Below are positions 1 through 6,735 of a DNA stretch of 13,244 nt, piece after piece. This DNA comes from an uncultured Gammaproteobacteria bacterium (GTDB lineage: Bacteria; Pseudomonadota; Gammaproteobacteria; GCA-2729495). A model generated the notes under the pieces. It was not told the DNA's origin. It did no database searches and was given only the letters and a program-made list of their open reading frames with translations. Made by a program: the position numbers and the translations under genes. Every line of letters starts with the position of its first letter. Position 1 is the first letter of the stretch. The stretch is taken from the NCBI GenBank assembly GCA_947258805.1, contig CAMYJV010000110.1, forward strand, positions 4,115 to 17,358, read 5' to 3'.

Positions 1-1541
1 GCCCGCGCGATAGCGACGCGCTGCCGCTGGCCGCCAGAGATCTGGCTGCCGCGCTCGCCGGCCTCGGTGTCCAGACCATCGGGGATATTCTGCAGCCACT
101 TCGTCAGACCTGCCTTGTCAGCCGCGGCCATGAGCTCTTCTTCCGACGCGTCGTATTTGCCCATCCGGATGTTCTCGCGCAGCGTATCGTTGAAGATGAA
201 CGCACGCTGCGAAACGACGGCAAATATGCGCTGCAGGTCAGCCAGGGGGAAATCGGTCAGCGGCCGGTCGCCGATGCGAATCTGGCCCGACTGAGGGTCC
301 CACTGGCGCAACAAGAGGTTCACAATCGTGGACTTACCACCACCGCTCGGGCCAACCAGGGCCACGTGGGCGCCATCGGGAATATCCAGGCTGAAGCCGT
401 CGAAGACTTTTGCTTCGCGCTGCCACGCCGCATCTTCGGTGTCGTACTCGAAGTGCACGTTGTGGAAGTGGAGCGAGGGCTCCAATGTCTCAGTGACCGG
501 ACCGGCGGCCGTTTCGGTTACCGCAGGCTCCTGCTCCATCATCGAGAACAAGCGTCGCGCGGCATATATCGCCACGCGGAAATCCGTGTAGTTATTGGCG
601 AGACCCACCGACAGGTAGAAACCCACCACGGATACTGCGATCACCGCCGGCACATCCACCAGGGGATCGATCTTGCCGGCCAGTGCCAGCTGGATGCTCC
701 ACCAGGCCGAGGCGATAATGCCCACCGTGATAAAGACCTCTGCCAGCGCGCGCTGCCACGCATCGGCGCTGTAGAGCTGCTCCTGGCCTTCCTGCATGGT
801 CGCTCCGGTGTCCCAGAGTTCCTTCGCACGCTGCTTCTCGTGACCGAAGGCCACGGTGTCGCGCACGCCCTGGATGCTGTCGGAGACAAACGCATTCACC
901 TTGCCCAGCTGCTCACGGTAACGAACGCCGTCACCGCCAAGCCTGGCAACCAGCCATGGCAATATCAGGGTATTGGCAGCGTAGAACGGCAGCATCACAT
1001 AGACCAGCGACGGTTCAACGGTCCAGCACCAGATCAGGATGAAGGCCGGCACGTAGAACGCGGCAATCGCCGGCGCGATGGTGTGTGCGTAGAAAGGTTC
1101 GATGCGCTCACAGTCGGTCATTACCCGACCAACAGCCTCGCCGGACTGCAGTTTCGCGGTTTTTGCCGGCGCCAGCGGCACCATCGCATCAAAAAATCTG
1201 TTCCGGAACGACATCAGGATATGGAAGGCGACGTAATGGCCGGTGTACATCTCGATGTACGAGGTGATTGCAACCACGGTGCCCACCAATGCGATCCAGC
1301 CCACCTGGGTCCACATCACTTCCCAGTTAACGACACCGGGCACCGAGTTGTGCACGTAGATCCCGATACTGGCTGCCGCAATTCCCAGCACCGCCGCCTG
1401 GCCGCACAGCTTGATCACCCGTGCCGATAACGAGAACATCATCCACCAGGTGAGGGGCCGCATGAAGATCAGCAGCCGGCGAATAATCTGGTAGTTGCTG
1501 ACGTTGGGCAGCGGGCCCGCAGCAGATTCCAAGGTCGTCAT
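1..1541 (-). CDS. ABC exporter half-transporter, CydC-like (partial, C-terminus off the left edge)
   Basis: Fused membrane and ATPase half of a heterodimeric inner-membrane ABC exporter. It begins MTTLESAAG at 1541, behind AAGGAG with 8 bases of spacing. About 513 residues are inside the window. Residues 20-330 form the hydrophobic six-helix membrane domain. The nucleotide-binding domain follows, with Walker A GPSGGGKST at 397-405 and signature ISGGQ at 501-505. Walker B and the H-loop lie beyond the edge. The stretch around LQSGEAVGRVMTDCERIEPFYAH resembles the equivalent part of CydC. Its start lies 17 bp after the stop of the upstream half-transporter, and its Shine-Dalgarno begins right at that stop, so the two are probably translationally coupled. 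E. coli CydDC exports cysteine and glutathione to the periplasm; that this pair moves thiols is inference. A general drug or lipid exporter is the main alternative. Confidence 0.88.
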   Translation of the reverse strand, partial: MTTLESAAGPLPNVSNYQIIRRLLIFMRPLTWWMMFSLSARVIKLCGQAAVLGIAAASIGIYVHNSVPGVVNWEVMWTQVGWIALVGTVVAITSYIEMYTGHYVAFHILMSFRNRFFDAMVPLAPAKTAKLQSGEAVGRVMTDCERIEPFYAHTIAPAIAAFYVPAFILIWCWTVEPSLVYVMLPFYAANTLILPWLVARLGGDGVRYREQLGKVNAFVSDSIQGVRDTVAFGHEKQRAKELWDTGATMQEGQEQLYSADAWQRALAEVFITVGIIASAWWSIQLALAGKIDPLVDVPAVIAVSVVGFYLSVGLANNYTDFRVAIYAARRLFSMMEQEPAVTETAAGPVTETLEPSLHFHNVHFEYDTEDAAWQREAKVFDGFSLDIPDGAHVALVGPSGGGKSTIVNLLLRQWDPQSGQIRIGDRPLTDFPLADLQRIFAVVSQRAFIFNDTLRENIRMGKYDASEEELMAAADKAGLTKWLQNIPDGLDTEAGERGSQISGGQRQRVAIAR

Positions 1542-1558
1542 GGCCTGCGCTCCTTTTA

Positions 1559-3316
1559 TTAAACGGCCGCCGCAGGCATCAGCCCGGCGTGCTCGATTTC
1601 CTGCTTGGTGCGGATCATGGCGGCGTACAGACCACCCTTCGCGAGCAATTCATCCCGCGTACCGCTCTCGGCCACGGCGCCCTGCTCAAGCACGATAATG
1701 CGATCAGCCCGCTCAATGGTGCTGAGCCGGTGTGCGATCAGCAACACGGTCTTGTTCTCGCACAGGCGCTCCAGGGCGCGATTCAGCAAGGTTTCGGTTT
1801 CCACGTCGATTTGCGAGGTCGGCTCGTCCAGCACGACGATCGGAGCATCCTTCAGCACGGCGCGCGCAATCGCGAGCCGCTGCGCCTGCCCGCCGCTCAG
1901 CGCCAGGCCCTGGTCGCCCACCATCGTATCGAGGCCAGCGGGGGATGATTTCACGAAGTCTTCCAGCTCGGCTGCCTTCAGCGCTGCCATCAACTCCTCG
2001 TCGGTGGCGCCCTGCTTTGCCATGTACAGATTTTCCCGGATGGTGCCAAAGAACAGATACGGATCCTGGGGCACCAGGGCAATCTGTTGACGAATCCACT
2101 CCAGGGATAAATCCTGCTCGAGGACACCATCGAACATGATTTCGCCCGAATCCGGGTCCAGGGTCCTGAGCATCAGGTTCACGATCGTAGTCTTGCCGGA
2201 ACCGCTCTTGCCAATCATTGCGACCGTCTCGTTGGGCTCCAGGGACATCGTGAGATTCTTGATGGTGGGCTCTGCCACGCCTGGATAACTGAAGGTGACG
2301 TCCTTGAACTCGATGCTGATGCTCTTGCCATCGGTCTTGCCGTGGCGCCGGCTCTCGGTGTGCTCCACGGGCGGCTTTTCGTCCAGGAACTGGATGACGT
2401 GAGATGCAACTTCGCGACCCAGCGCCCCGGCAAAGAAGAACTCGCCGACCAGTAGCAGCGTGCGACTAAACTCCAGGCTCAGCAGGACCACCGCCACGCA
2501 CTCGCCCGGGGTCATGAAGCCACCGCTGAAACGATACAGGGACACGCCCATGGCCATCGCGGTGCCCAGCAGTGCAAAACCCAGCTCCAGCGGAATGAAT
2601 TGCAATTGCGCAACCAGCAATAATTTCATCGTGACCTGGCGCTGCTCTTCGGTATCCGCCTTGATCTGTTGGCCGCGGCGAATCGCCTGGTTGAACATCT
2701 TCAGGGTCGACATACCCTGGATGGAGTCCAGGTATTGCGCGCTGTTGCGGTTTTTCACGACCTCGTTCTTGGCACTGATGCGCCGGAAGCCGCGCGCGGA
2801 GGAACCGACGAACAGTGGCGTCGCCGGCACACTGGCCAGCATGAACAGGCCGACCACCCAGTCGATCCAGAAGATGGCGGCGACGAGTAACAACGGGGTT
2901 GCGATCGCAACCCAGATCTGCACGAAATACACGCTGAAGTAGTAGTCGAGGTACTCCACGCCTTCCGTCGCCGTGTTCGCGATCTCGCCGGTACGCCGCT
3001 TGCCAAGCAGGCCCGGCCCGAGTTTCACGACCTGCTTGTAGATCTGGTCGCGAACGTTGAGCTTCGCTTCGCTGGAGGCACGGAACTGCCCGGTTCGAAA
3101 CAGCCACGCCATGACGGCCTTGACGACGATGAGGGCGGCGAAAATCCAGAACCACTGTTGCACCAGGTCGCTGCCAGCAACGGCGGCATCGACTGTCAGG
3201 CCGAGGACGTAGTACAGAAGAATGGTGGTCGGAATCGTCGCGATTCCGGCAATCAACCCCACCTTCACCCATTTCATGGTATCCGATGTGATCAGCCTGT
3301 CGTCGACTCCCAGCAT
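1559..3316 (-). CDS. ABC exporter half-transporter, CydD-like
   Basis: Complete 585-residue fused permease/ATPase, the first gene of the two-gene exporter operon. The ATG at 3316 has GGGAG 7 bases upstream. Residues 15-320 are the membrane domain. The block TGEIANTATEGVEYLDYYFS and the later YLDSIQGMSTLKMF match the CydD pattern. In the ATPase domain Walker A GKSGSGKTT is at 369-377, signature LSGGQ at 473-477 followed by AQR as in CydD, and Walker B LDEPTS has D497 and E498, then a slightly unusual D-loop SQID and H-loop AHRLS. All catalytic residues are present, so this half should hydrolyse ATP. The partner starts 17 bp downstream. Family membership is secure; CydD identity and thiol export are inferred from similarity. 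The upstream region carries a sigma70-like promoter and a MerR-type operator facing this gene, suggesting metal or stress control. Confidence 0.9.
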   Translation of the reverse strand: MLGVDDRLITSDTMKWVKVGLIAGIATIPTTILLYYVLGLTVDAAVAGSDLVQQWFWIFAALIVVKAVMAWLFRTGQFRASSEAKLNVRDQIYKQVVKLGPGLLGKRRTGEIANTATEGVEYLDYYFSVYFVQIWVAIATPLLLVAAIFWIDWVVGLFMLASVPATPLFVGSSARGFRRISAKNEVVKNRNSAQYLDSIQGMSTLKMFNQAIRRGQQIKADTEEQRQVTMKLLLVAQLQFIPLELGFALLGTAMAMGVSLYRFSGGFMTPGECVAVVLLSLEFSRTLLLVGEFFFAGALGREVASHVIQFLDEKPPVEHTESRRHGKTDGKSISIEFKDVTFSYPGVAEPTIKNLTMSLEPNETVAMIGKSGSGKTTIVNLMLRTLDPDSGEIMFDGVLEQDLSLEWIRQQIALVPQDPYLFFGTIRENLYMAKQGATDEELMAALKAAELEDFVKSSPAGLDTMVGDQGLALSGGQAQRLAIARAVLKDAPIVVLDEPTSQIDVETETLLNRALERLCENKTVLLIAHRLSTIERADRIIVLEQGAVAESGTRDELLAKGGLYAAMIRTKQEIEHAGLMPAAAV

Positions 3317-3388
3317 GGGACTGCTCCCTATTTTTTTGTCAGTCGCTGTTTGACATCAACAGCTTAGGTTTATAGACATTGTGTCGCT

Positions 3389-3418
3389 ATCCTAGGATTC
3401 CGCGCCGTGACAGGTCAA
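3389..3418 (-). promoter_or_regulatory. Candidate sigma70 promoter for the ABC exporter operon
   Basis: On the minus strand TTGACC (3418-3413) is followed after 18 bases by TAGGAT (3394-3389), about 72 bases before the exporter ATG. The -10 lies within a perfect 10-bp palindrome ATCCTAGGAT (3389-3398), and the -35 lies within a GTGAC/GTCAC dyad (3407-3425), so repressor or activator contact is possible. Identified by eye from consensus match only. Confidence 0.45.
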
Positions 3419-3462
3419 TAGTCACTTGTCGGGGGTCAGCCGAAGCCGCCGCCGCCAAACGC

Positions 3463-3479
3463 GCAAATCACGGATTTGC
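3463..3479. repeat. Small inverted repeat GCAAATC-ACG-GATTTGC
   Basis: A perfect 7-bp inverted repeat with a 3-base spacer lies between the exporter promoter and the left MerR-type operator. No T-run follows it on either strand, so it is not an intrinsic terminator. It could be an operator, but no known protein site is recognised. Confidence 0.4.
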
Positions 3480-3482
3480 ACA

Positions 3483-3514
3483 ATCCTGAAGCCTCAAGCA
3501 AGGTTTAAGGTCAA
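3483..3514 (-). promoter_or_regulatory. Left MerR-type operator/promoter, facing the ABC exporter
   Basis: On the minus strand TTGACC (3514-3509) is followed by a 20-base spacer and CAGGAT (3488-3483). A long 19-20 base spacer is the hallmark of MerR-activated promoters. The spacer holds an imperfect dyad, which on the plus strand reads CCTCAAGCAAGGTTTAAGG at 3492-3510. The same half-site GGTTTAAGG occurs in the right operator near 4340, but the other halves differ (AAGCAA against AAGCCC, plus a one-base indel), so these are two related, separate operators. Transcription would run left through the second promoter into the exporter operon. Binding by the neighbouring MerR protein is inference. 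Confidence 0.5.
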
Positions 3515-3580
3515 GCTCCGGTCACCGGATCTGGGGCCCGCGTCGCGGTCAGGCTTCGGCGTTTTCAAGCGCCAGGAACA
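3502..3580 (+). repeat. Left arm of a perfect 79-bp inverted repeat flanking merR
   Basis: Bases 3502-3580 are the exact reverse complement of 4266-4344. The arm starts inside the left MerR-type operator (GGTTTAAGG) and ends exactly where recognisable merR coding sequence begins (AAGCGTGCG). It therefore carries an inverted copy of the last ten merR codons, its stop and 47 bp of 3' flank, sitting where the start of merR should be. In the merR frame the arm contains a TAA at 3506-3508 and no ATG or GTG. Confidence 0.95.
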
Positions 3581-3607
3581 AAGCGTGCGAATGTCTCGAC
3601 ATCCCTG

Positions 3608-4297
3608 TTGCGGTACTACGAGCGCGAGAATCTTCTTCAACCTGCGGGCCGCACCCCTGCTGGCTATCGACTATACGCCCCGGCTGCCGAACGAACATTA
3701 CGGTTTATCCGTAGCGCCCAGCGCTACGGCTTCTCGCTGAACGACATCAAGCTGATCCTCGGTGGGAGCGGCGACCAGACCGATCTTCGCAACCTGGCGG
3801 AACAACGCTTTCTGGATATCGAACAGCGGGTCACGGAAATGCTGGTGCTGCGCCACGAACTGGAACTGTTCCTGGACGACGTGGCGACGCACCTGGACCG
3901 CTCTGTGGGCGAAGCCTCCGGGGAAAAATACCGGGAACTGCTGGAGCAGGCCTGCGGCCACGATCACGGCTCCGGCCAGGCCTCGTCGCTGCAGAAACTG
4001 ACCCAGCGGCTGGGCTGCAACCTGGCGTCCGCCGAGTGGGCGACACTTTTCGCCGACCTGCGGGGCCGGCACCTCCATATCTGGCGTGACGACGATGGCT
4101 ACTCTGTGCGCTTCGCGGATCCGGACGAGCCCCTGAAAGCGGCCCTGGCCCGGCTCGCCGCCGCGGAATCCGGCTGCGAAGCCCACCTGGAACCCGAGAT
4201 CTCGGCGGAAGACGGCGGCCTGGTGTTCCGCGCCCGCGGCCCGAACGCGTTCCTGTTCGCCCAGCTGTTCCTGGCGCTTGAAAACGCCGAAGCCTGA
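3608..4297 (+). CDS. MerR-family metal-responsive regulator, 5'-disrupted
   Basis: Transcriptional regulator that would twist metal-responsive promoters into an active shape. Only a TTG at 3608 can serve as start, giving 229 residues beginning at LRYYE. The frame is open back to 3509 and reads KRANVSTSLL just before it, the usual second part of the MerR helix-turn-helix, but the initiator and first helix (normally like MxIGELA) are replaced by the inverted-repeat arm. Remaining DNA-binding segment: residues 2-51 (RYYERENLL, TPAGYRLY, FSLNDIKLIL). Dimerisation coiled coil: about 58-98. A CGHDH cluster at 116-120 is a plausible metal-ligand loop, as in ZntR/CadR-type proteins. About 105 extra residues follow (124-229), unusual for this family. 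The ATPase gene lies 108 bp downstream. Probably nonfunctional as written, unless the 5' end is an assembly error. Family call is secure; the metal is unknown. Confidence 0.8.
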   Translation: MRYYERENLLQPAGRTPAGYRLYAPAAERTLRFIRSAQRYGFSLNDIKLILGGSGDQTDLRNLAEQRFLDIEQRVTEMLVLRHELELFLDDVATHLDRSVGEASGEKYRELLEQACGHDHGSGQASSLQKLTQRLGCNLASAEWATLFADLRGRHLHIWRDDDGYSVRFADPDEPLKAALARLAAAESGCEAHLEPEISAEDGGLVFRARGPNAFLFAQLFLALENAEA

Positions 4298-4344
4298 CCG
4301 CGACGCGGGCCCCAGATCCGGTGACCGGAGCTTGACCTTAAACC
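4266..4344 (-). repeat. Right arm of the perfect 79-bp inverted repeat
   Basis: This arm covers the last 32 bases of merR including its TGA (4295-4297), then 47 bp of intergenic DNA up to the middle of the right MerR-type operator. It is the natural context of the sequence, because it reads as a sensible merR C-terminus and leads into a promoter; the left arm is therefore the likely copy. The arms are separated by 685 bp. Confidence 0.95.
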
Positions 4345-4362
4345 GGGCTTCAAGGCTCACCC
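4332..4362 (+). promoter_or_regulatory. Right MerR-type operator/promoter for the metal ATPase
   Basis: TTGACC at 4332-4337 overlaps an imperfect 20-bp dyad CCTTAAACCGGGCTTCAAGG (4336-4355), the position MerR-family activators use between -35 and -10. With a 19-base spacer the -10 would be TCACCC (4357-4362), a poor match, which fits a promoter dependent on its activator or one that is damaged. It lies between merR and the ATPase start at 4406. Identified by pattern only. Confidence 0.5.
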
Positions 4363-4405
4363 TCCACTGCATAACCATCCGCCCGTGGGCGTGAGGACTG
4401 CAGGA

Positions 4406-4807
4406 ATGAGTCAAGCTATTAGCAGCACTGAGCAGCGGTCGACCGAGCAGCCGTTGAAAGTGAAAATCGCCGGCATGGACTGCGGCAGCTGTGCGATGAC
4501 CATCGAGAACAGCATGCGCCAGCTGTCCGGCGTGCAGTCGGCCACCGTCAGCTTTACGACAGAAAGCATGGAGGTAGACGGTGACGTCAGCCTCGAGGAT
4601 ATCGCCATGTGGCTGAAGTCTCTCGGCTATCGCCTGGCGGTGGAAGAGCCGACCGCGGAACCGGCGCCCGTTGAAGCGCGTGGCGCCATGGGCGTTTCCT
4701 GTGGAGCCAGGGGCCACTGCGCCGGGCGCTGTTTGTCACGGGCGCGGTCATCCTGGGCTTGTTGTTCCTGCGCGGGCTGCCGCCAGTGGCGGGCATCGAA
4801 CCGCTGA
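4406..4807 (+). CDS. N-terminal heavy-metal-binding domain of a P-type ATPase (5' fragment, frameshifted)
   Basis: The ATG at 4406 follows GAGGA with 8 bases of spacing. The first ~95 codons encode an HMA domain with the metal motif GMDCGSC at residues 24-30, which binds soft or transition metal ions for delivery to the ATPase core. After EARGAMG the frame leaves the protein family and gives a short Cys/Arg-rich tail ending at TGA 4805-4807. The proper continuation (RFLWSQGPLRRALFVTG) is in the -1 frame, open from 4675. Adding one base near the GGG at 4690-4692 would join the two into about 776 residues. As written this would be a free 133-residue HMA protein. Sequencing error, mutation or, less likely, a -1 ribosomal frameshift could explain it. 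Confidence 0.75.
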   Translation: MSQAISSTEQRSTEQPLKVKIAGMDCGSCAMTIENSMRQLSGVQSATVSFTTESMEVDGDVSLEDIAMWLKSLGYRLAVEEPTAEPAPVEARGAMGVSCGARGHCAGRCLSRARSSWACCSCAGCRQWRASNR

Positions 4808-6735
4808 CCTGGCTGTTCGGCACCGCGGTGCTGGTAGCCGGCGCACCGGTGTTTGTTAAAGGGATCCGTGCGCTGGCCTTCGGCCGCCGAATCACCATCG
4901 ACCTGCTGATGGCAGTGGCCTGCGTCGGCGCCGTCGGTATCGGCGAAACCGGCGAAGCGGTCACGGTCATTCTGTTGTTCATGCTCGGCGAAGCGCTGGA
5001 AGCCTACAGTGCCGAGCGCGCGCGTGACTCGTTGCGCAGCCTGATGGCGCTGCAACCCCAGGAAGCCACCGTGCTGCGCGCGCACGCCAGCAGTAATGAT
5101 CATGAACACGATCACGGCCATGACCACGACGACCATCGCGAGCATGATGAACATGAGAGTGGCGACCAGGCCCACGATCACCAGGTCGTGCTGCCGGTGG
5201 AACAGGTCAAGATCGGCGATCGCGTACTCGTGCGGCCCGGGCAACGCATTCCGGTAGACGGCGAAATCATCAAGGGCACTTCGTCGGTCAACGAAGCGCC
5301 GGTCACCGGCGAGAGCATGCCGGTGCTGAAGACCCCCCTCAATGAAGTCATGGCCGGCACCGTCAACGGTGAGGCCGCGCTGGAAGTGTGCGTCACCCGC
5401 GAAGCCGCCGACGGCACCATTGCCCGCATCGCCCGGCTGGTGGAACAGGCCCAGGCCCAGCGCAGCCCGCAGGAGCGTTTCATCGACCGCTTCGCACGCT
5501 GGTATACGCCCGGCGTGGTGTTGCTGGCGGCACTGGTGGTCGCTATCCCGGTGCTGGCTTTCGGGCAGCCCTTGCTCGATTCAATGGACGGCGAACACGG
5601 CTGGCTGTATCGCGGCCTGACGCTGCTGATCATCGCCTGCCCGTGCGCCCTGGTGATCAGTATCCCGGTCACGGTGGTCAGTGGACTGACCCGCCTGGCC
5701 AACCTCGGCGTGCTGGTCAAGGGCGGCGCACAGCTGGATCGGCTGGCCGACGTGCAGGTCGTGGCCTTCGACAAGACCGGCACGCTGACTCTGGGCGAGC
5801 CGCAGGTCACCGGCGTGCGCGCCAACGGCTGTGCCCATCCTGCCGAGCAGAACGGCGACTGCGTGAGCTGTGACGACGTGGTCGCTACGGCCGCGGCCGT
5901 GGAACGCGGCTCCGAACACCCGGTTGCCCACGCGATCGTCCAGGCAGCCGGCCAACGCGACGTGGCCCACCGTTTCGACACGGCGCAAAATGTCGTCGCA
6001 CATCCAGGCCGGGGCGTTAGCGGTGAAGTCGGTAACGGCATGAAGATCGCCGTGGGTAGCGGTGACATGTTCGACGCCCGTATGGCCGGCTGGGACGAAG
6101 TCAGGCCGCGCGCGGACGAGGCGCGGGAGTCGGGCGAAACGGTAATGTACGTCGCCCGCGACGATAAGGTCGTGGGCTACATCGGCGTACAGGACGCAAT
6201 TCGCGATGCGAGCCGCGGTGCGCTGGAAGAGCTGGGCAATTTCGACCCGCCGATTCGGCGCGTGATGCTGACCGGCGACCACGCACAGGCGGCAGAACGG
6301 GTCGCCGGGCGGGTTGGCGGCATCGACGAGCTGCGCGCGGGACTGCTGCCCGCCGAAAAGCTGAAAGCCATCGAGGAACTGCGCAACCACTTGGGCACGA
6401 CGGCGATGGTGGGTGACGGCATCAACGATGCCCCGGCCTTGGCACGTGCCGATGTCGGCATCGCAATGGGCGGCGGCGGCACGGCACAAGCCATGGAGAC
6501 CGCAGATGTGGTATTGATGCAGGACAATTTGTCCCACGTGCCCATGGCGCTGCGCGTGGCGCGCAAGTCCCGGCGCATCATCAAGGAGAACATCGCCCTG
6601 AGCCTCGGCCTGAAACTCGCCTTCCTGGCCCTTGCCGTGCCGGGCATTGCCACGCTGTGGATGGCCGTCGTTGCCGACGTCGGCGCCACACTGCTGGTGA
6701 CGCTAAACGGCCTGCGCATGCTGCGCCAGTCATGA
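4759..6735 (+). CDS. zntA: Zn2+/Cd2+/Pb2+-exporting P1B-type ATPase, main body (ZntA/CadA type)
   Basis: ATP-driven metal efflux pump of the inner membrane. The frame is open from 4675 but has no natural start; a TTG at 4759 gives 658 residues and would cut the first membrane helix, so this is the 3' part of the gene whose HMA domain begins at 4406. Visible motifs: actuator TGES (5305-5316), membrane CPC (5638-5646), phosphorylation DKTGT with Asp at 5770, SEHP of the nucleotide-binding domain, TGD, GDGINDAP, and in the last helices the Lys of LGLKLAF and Asp of VADVGATLL, the latter group typical of class IB-2 Zn/Cd/Pb pumps. Two oddities: a run with ten His in 27 codons (5101-5181) at the start of the actuator domain, and an extra GCAH...CVSC segment (5827-5871) after DKTGT. 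The MFS gene overlaps its stop by 4 bp. The substrate class is well supported; the exact metal is not. Confidence 0.88.
   Translation: MLFLRGLPPVAGIEPLTWLFGTAVLVAGAPVFVKGIRALAFGRRITIDLLMAVACVGAVGIGETGEAVTVILLFMLGEALEAYSAERARDSLRSLMALQPQEATVLRAHASSNDHEHDHGHDHDDHREHDEHESGDQAHDHQVVLPVEQVKIGDRVLVRPGQRIPVDGEIIKGTSSVNEAPVTGESMPVLKTPLNEVMAGTVNGEAALEVCVTREAADGTIARIARLVEQAQAQRSPQERFIDRFARWYTPGVVLLAALVVAIPVLAFGQPLLDSMDGEHGWLYRGLTLLIIACPCALVISIPVTVVSGLTRLANLGVLVKGGAQLDRLADVQVVAFDKTGTLTLGEPQVTGVRANGCAHPAEQNGDCVSCDDVVATAAAVERGSEHPVAHAIVQAAGQRDVAHRFDTAQNVVAHPGRGVSGEVGNGMKIAVGSGDMFDARMAGWDEVRPRADEARESGETVMYVARDDKVVGYIGVQDAIRDASRGALEELGNFDPPIRRVMLTGDHAQAAERVAGRVGGIDELRAGLLPAEKLKAIEELRNHLGTTAMVGDGINDAPALARADVGIAMGGGGTAQAMETADVVLMQDNLSHVPMALRVARKSRRIIKENIALSLGLKLAFLALAVPGIATLWMAVVADVGATLLVTLNGLRMLRQS

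Noticed and set aside
366..1430. 354-codon plus-strand ORF
   Set aside because: Antisense shadow of the ABC exporter gene, whose Walker A and signature motifs are intact; no credible domain in the plus frame.
3350..3376. Plus-strand promoter TTGACA...TATAGA for merR
   Set aside because: The spacer is only 15 bases, and the path to merR is broken by the inverted-repeat arm; kept as too weak to annotate.
3502..4344. Invertible phase-variation switch driven by the 79-bp repeats
   Set aside because: Inverting the 685-bp segment gives the same arm sequence, with the same in-frame TAA and no start, upstream of merR in either orientation, so flipping would not restore the gene. No recombinase gene is nearby.
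3502..4344. Transposable element with terminal inverted repeats
   Set aside because: No transposase between the arms, no target-site duplication seen, and the arms carry the merR C-terminus and an operator rather than transposon ends.
3698..4717. 339-codon minus-strand ORF across merR and the HMA fragment
   Set aside because: It crosses two well-supported plus-strand genes and the inverted-repeat arm. Its peptide shared with a plus-strand ORF near 3500 is only a reflection of the repeat.
4675..4804. Classical X XXY YYZ slippery heptamer for programmed -1 frameshifting
   Set aside because: None was found in the zero frame across the overlap; a simple indel explains the data better.
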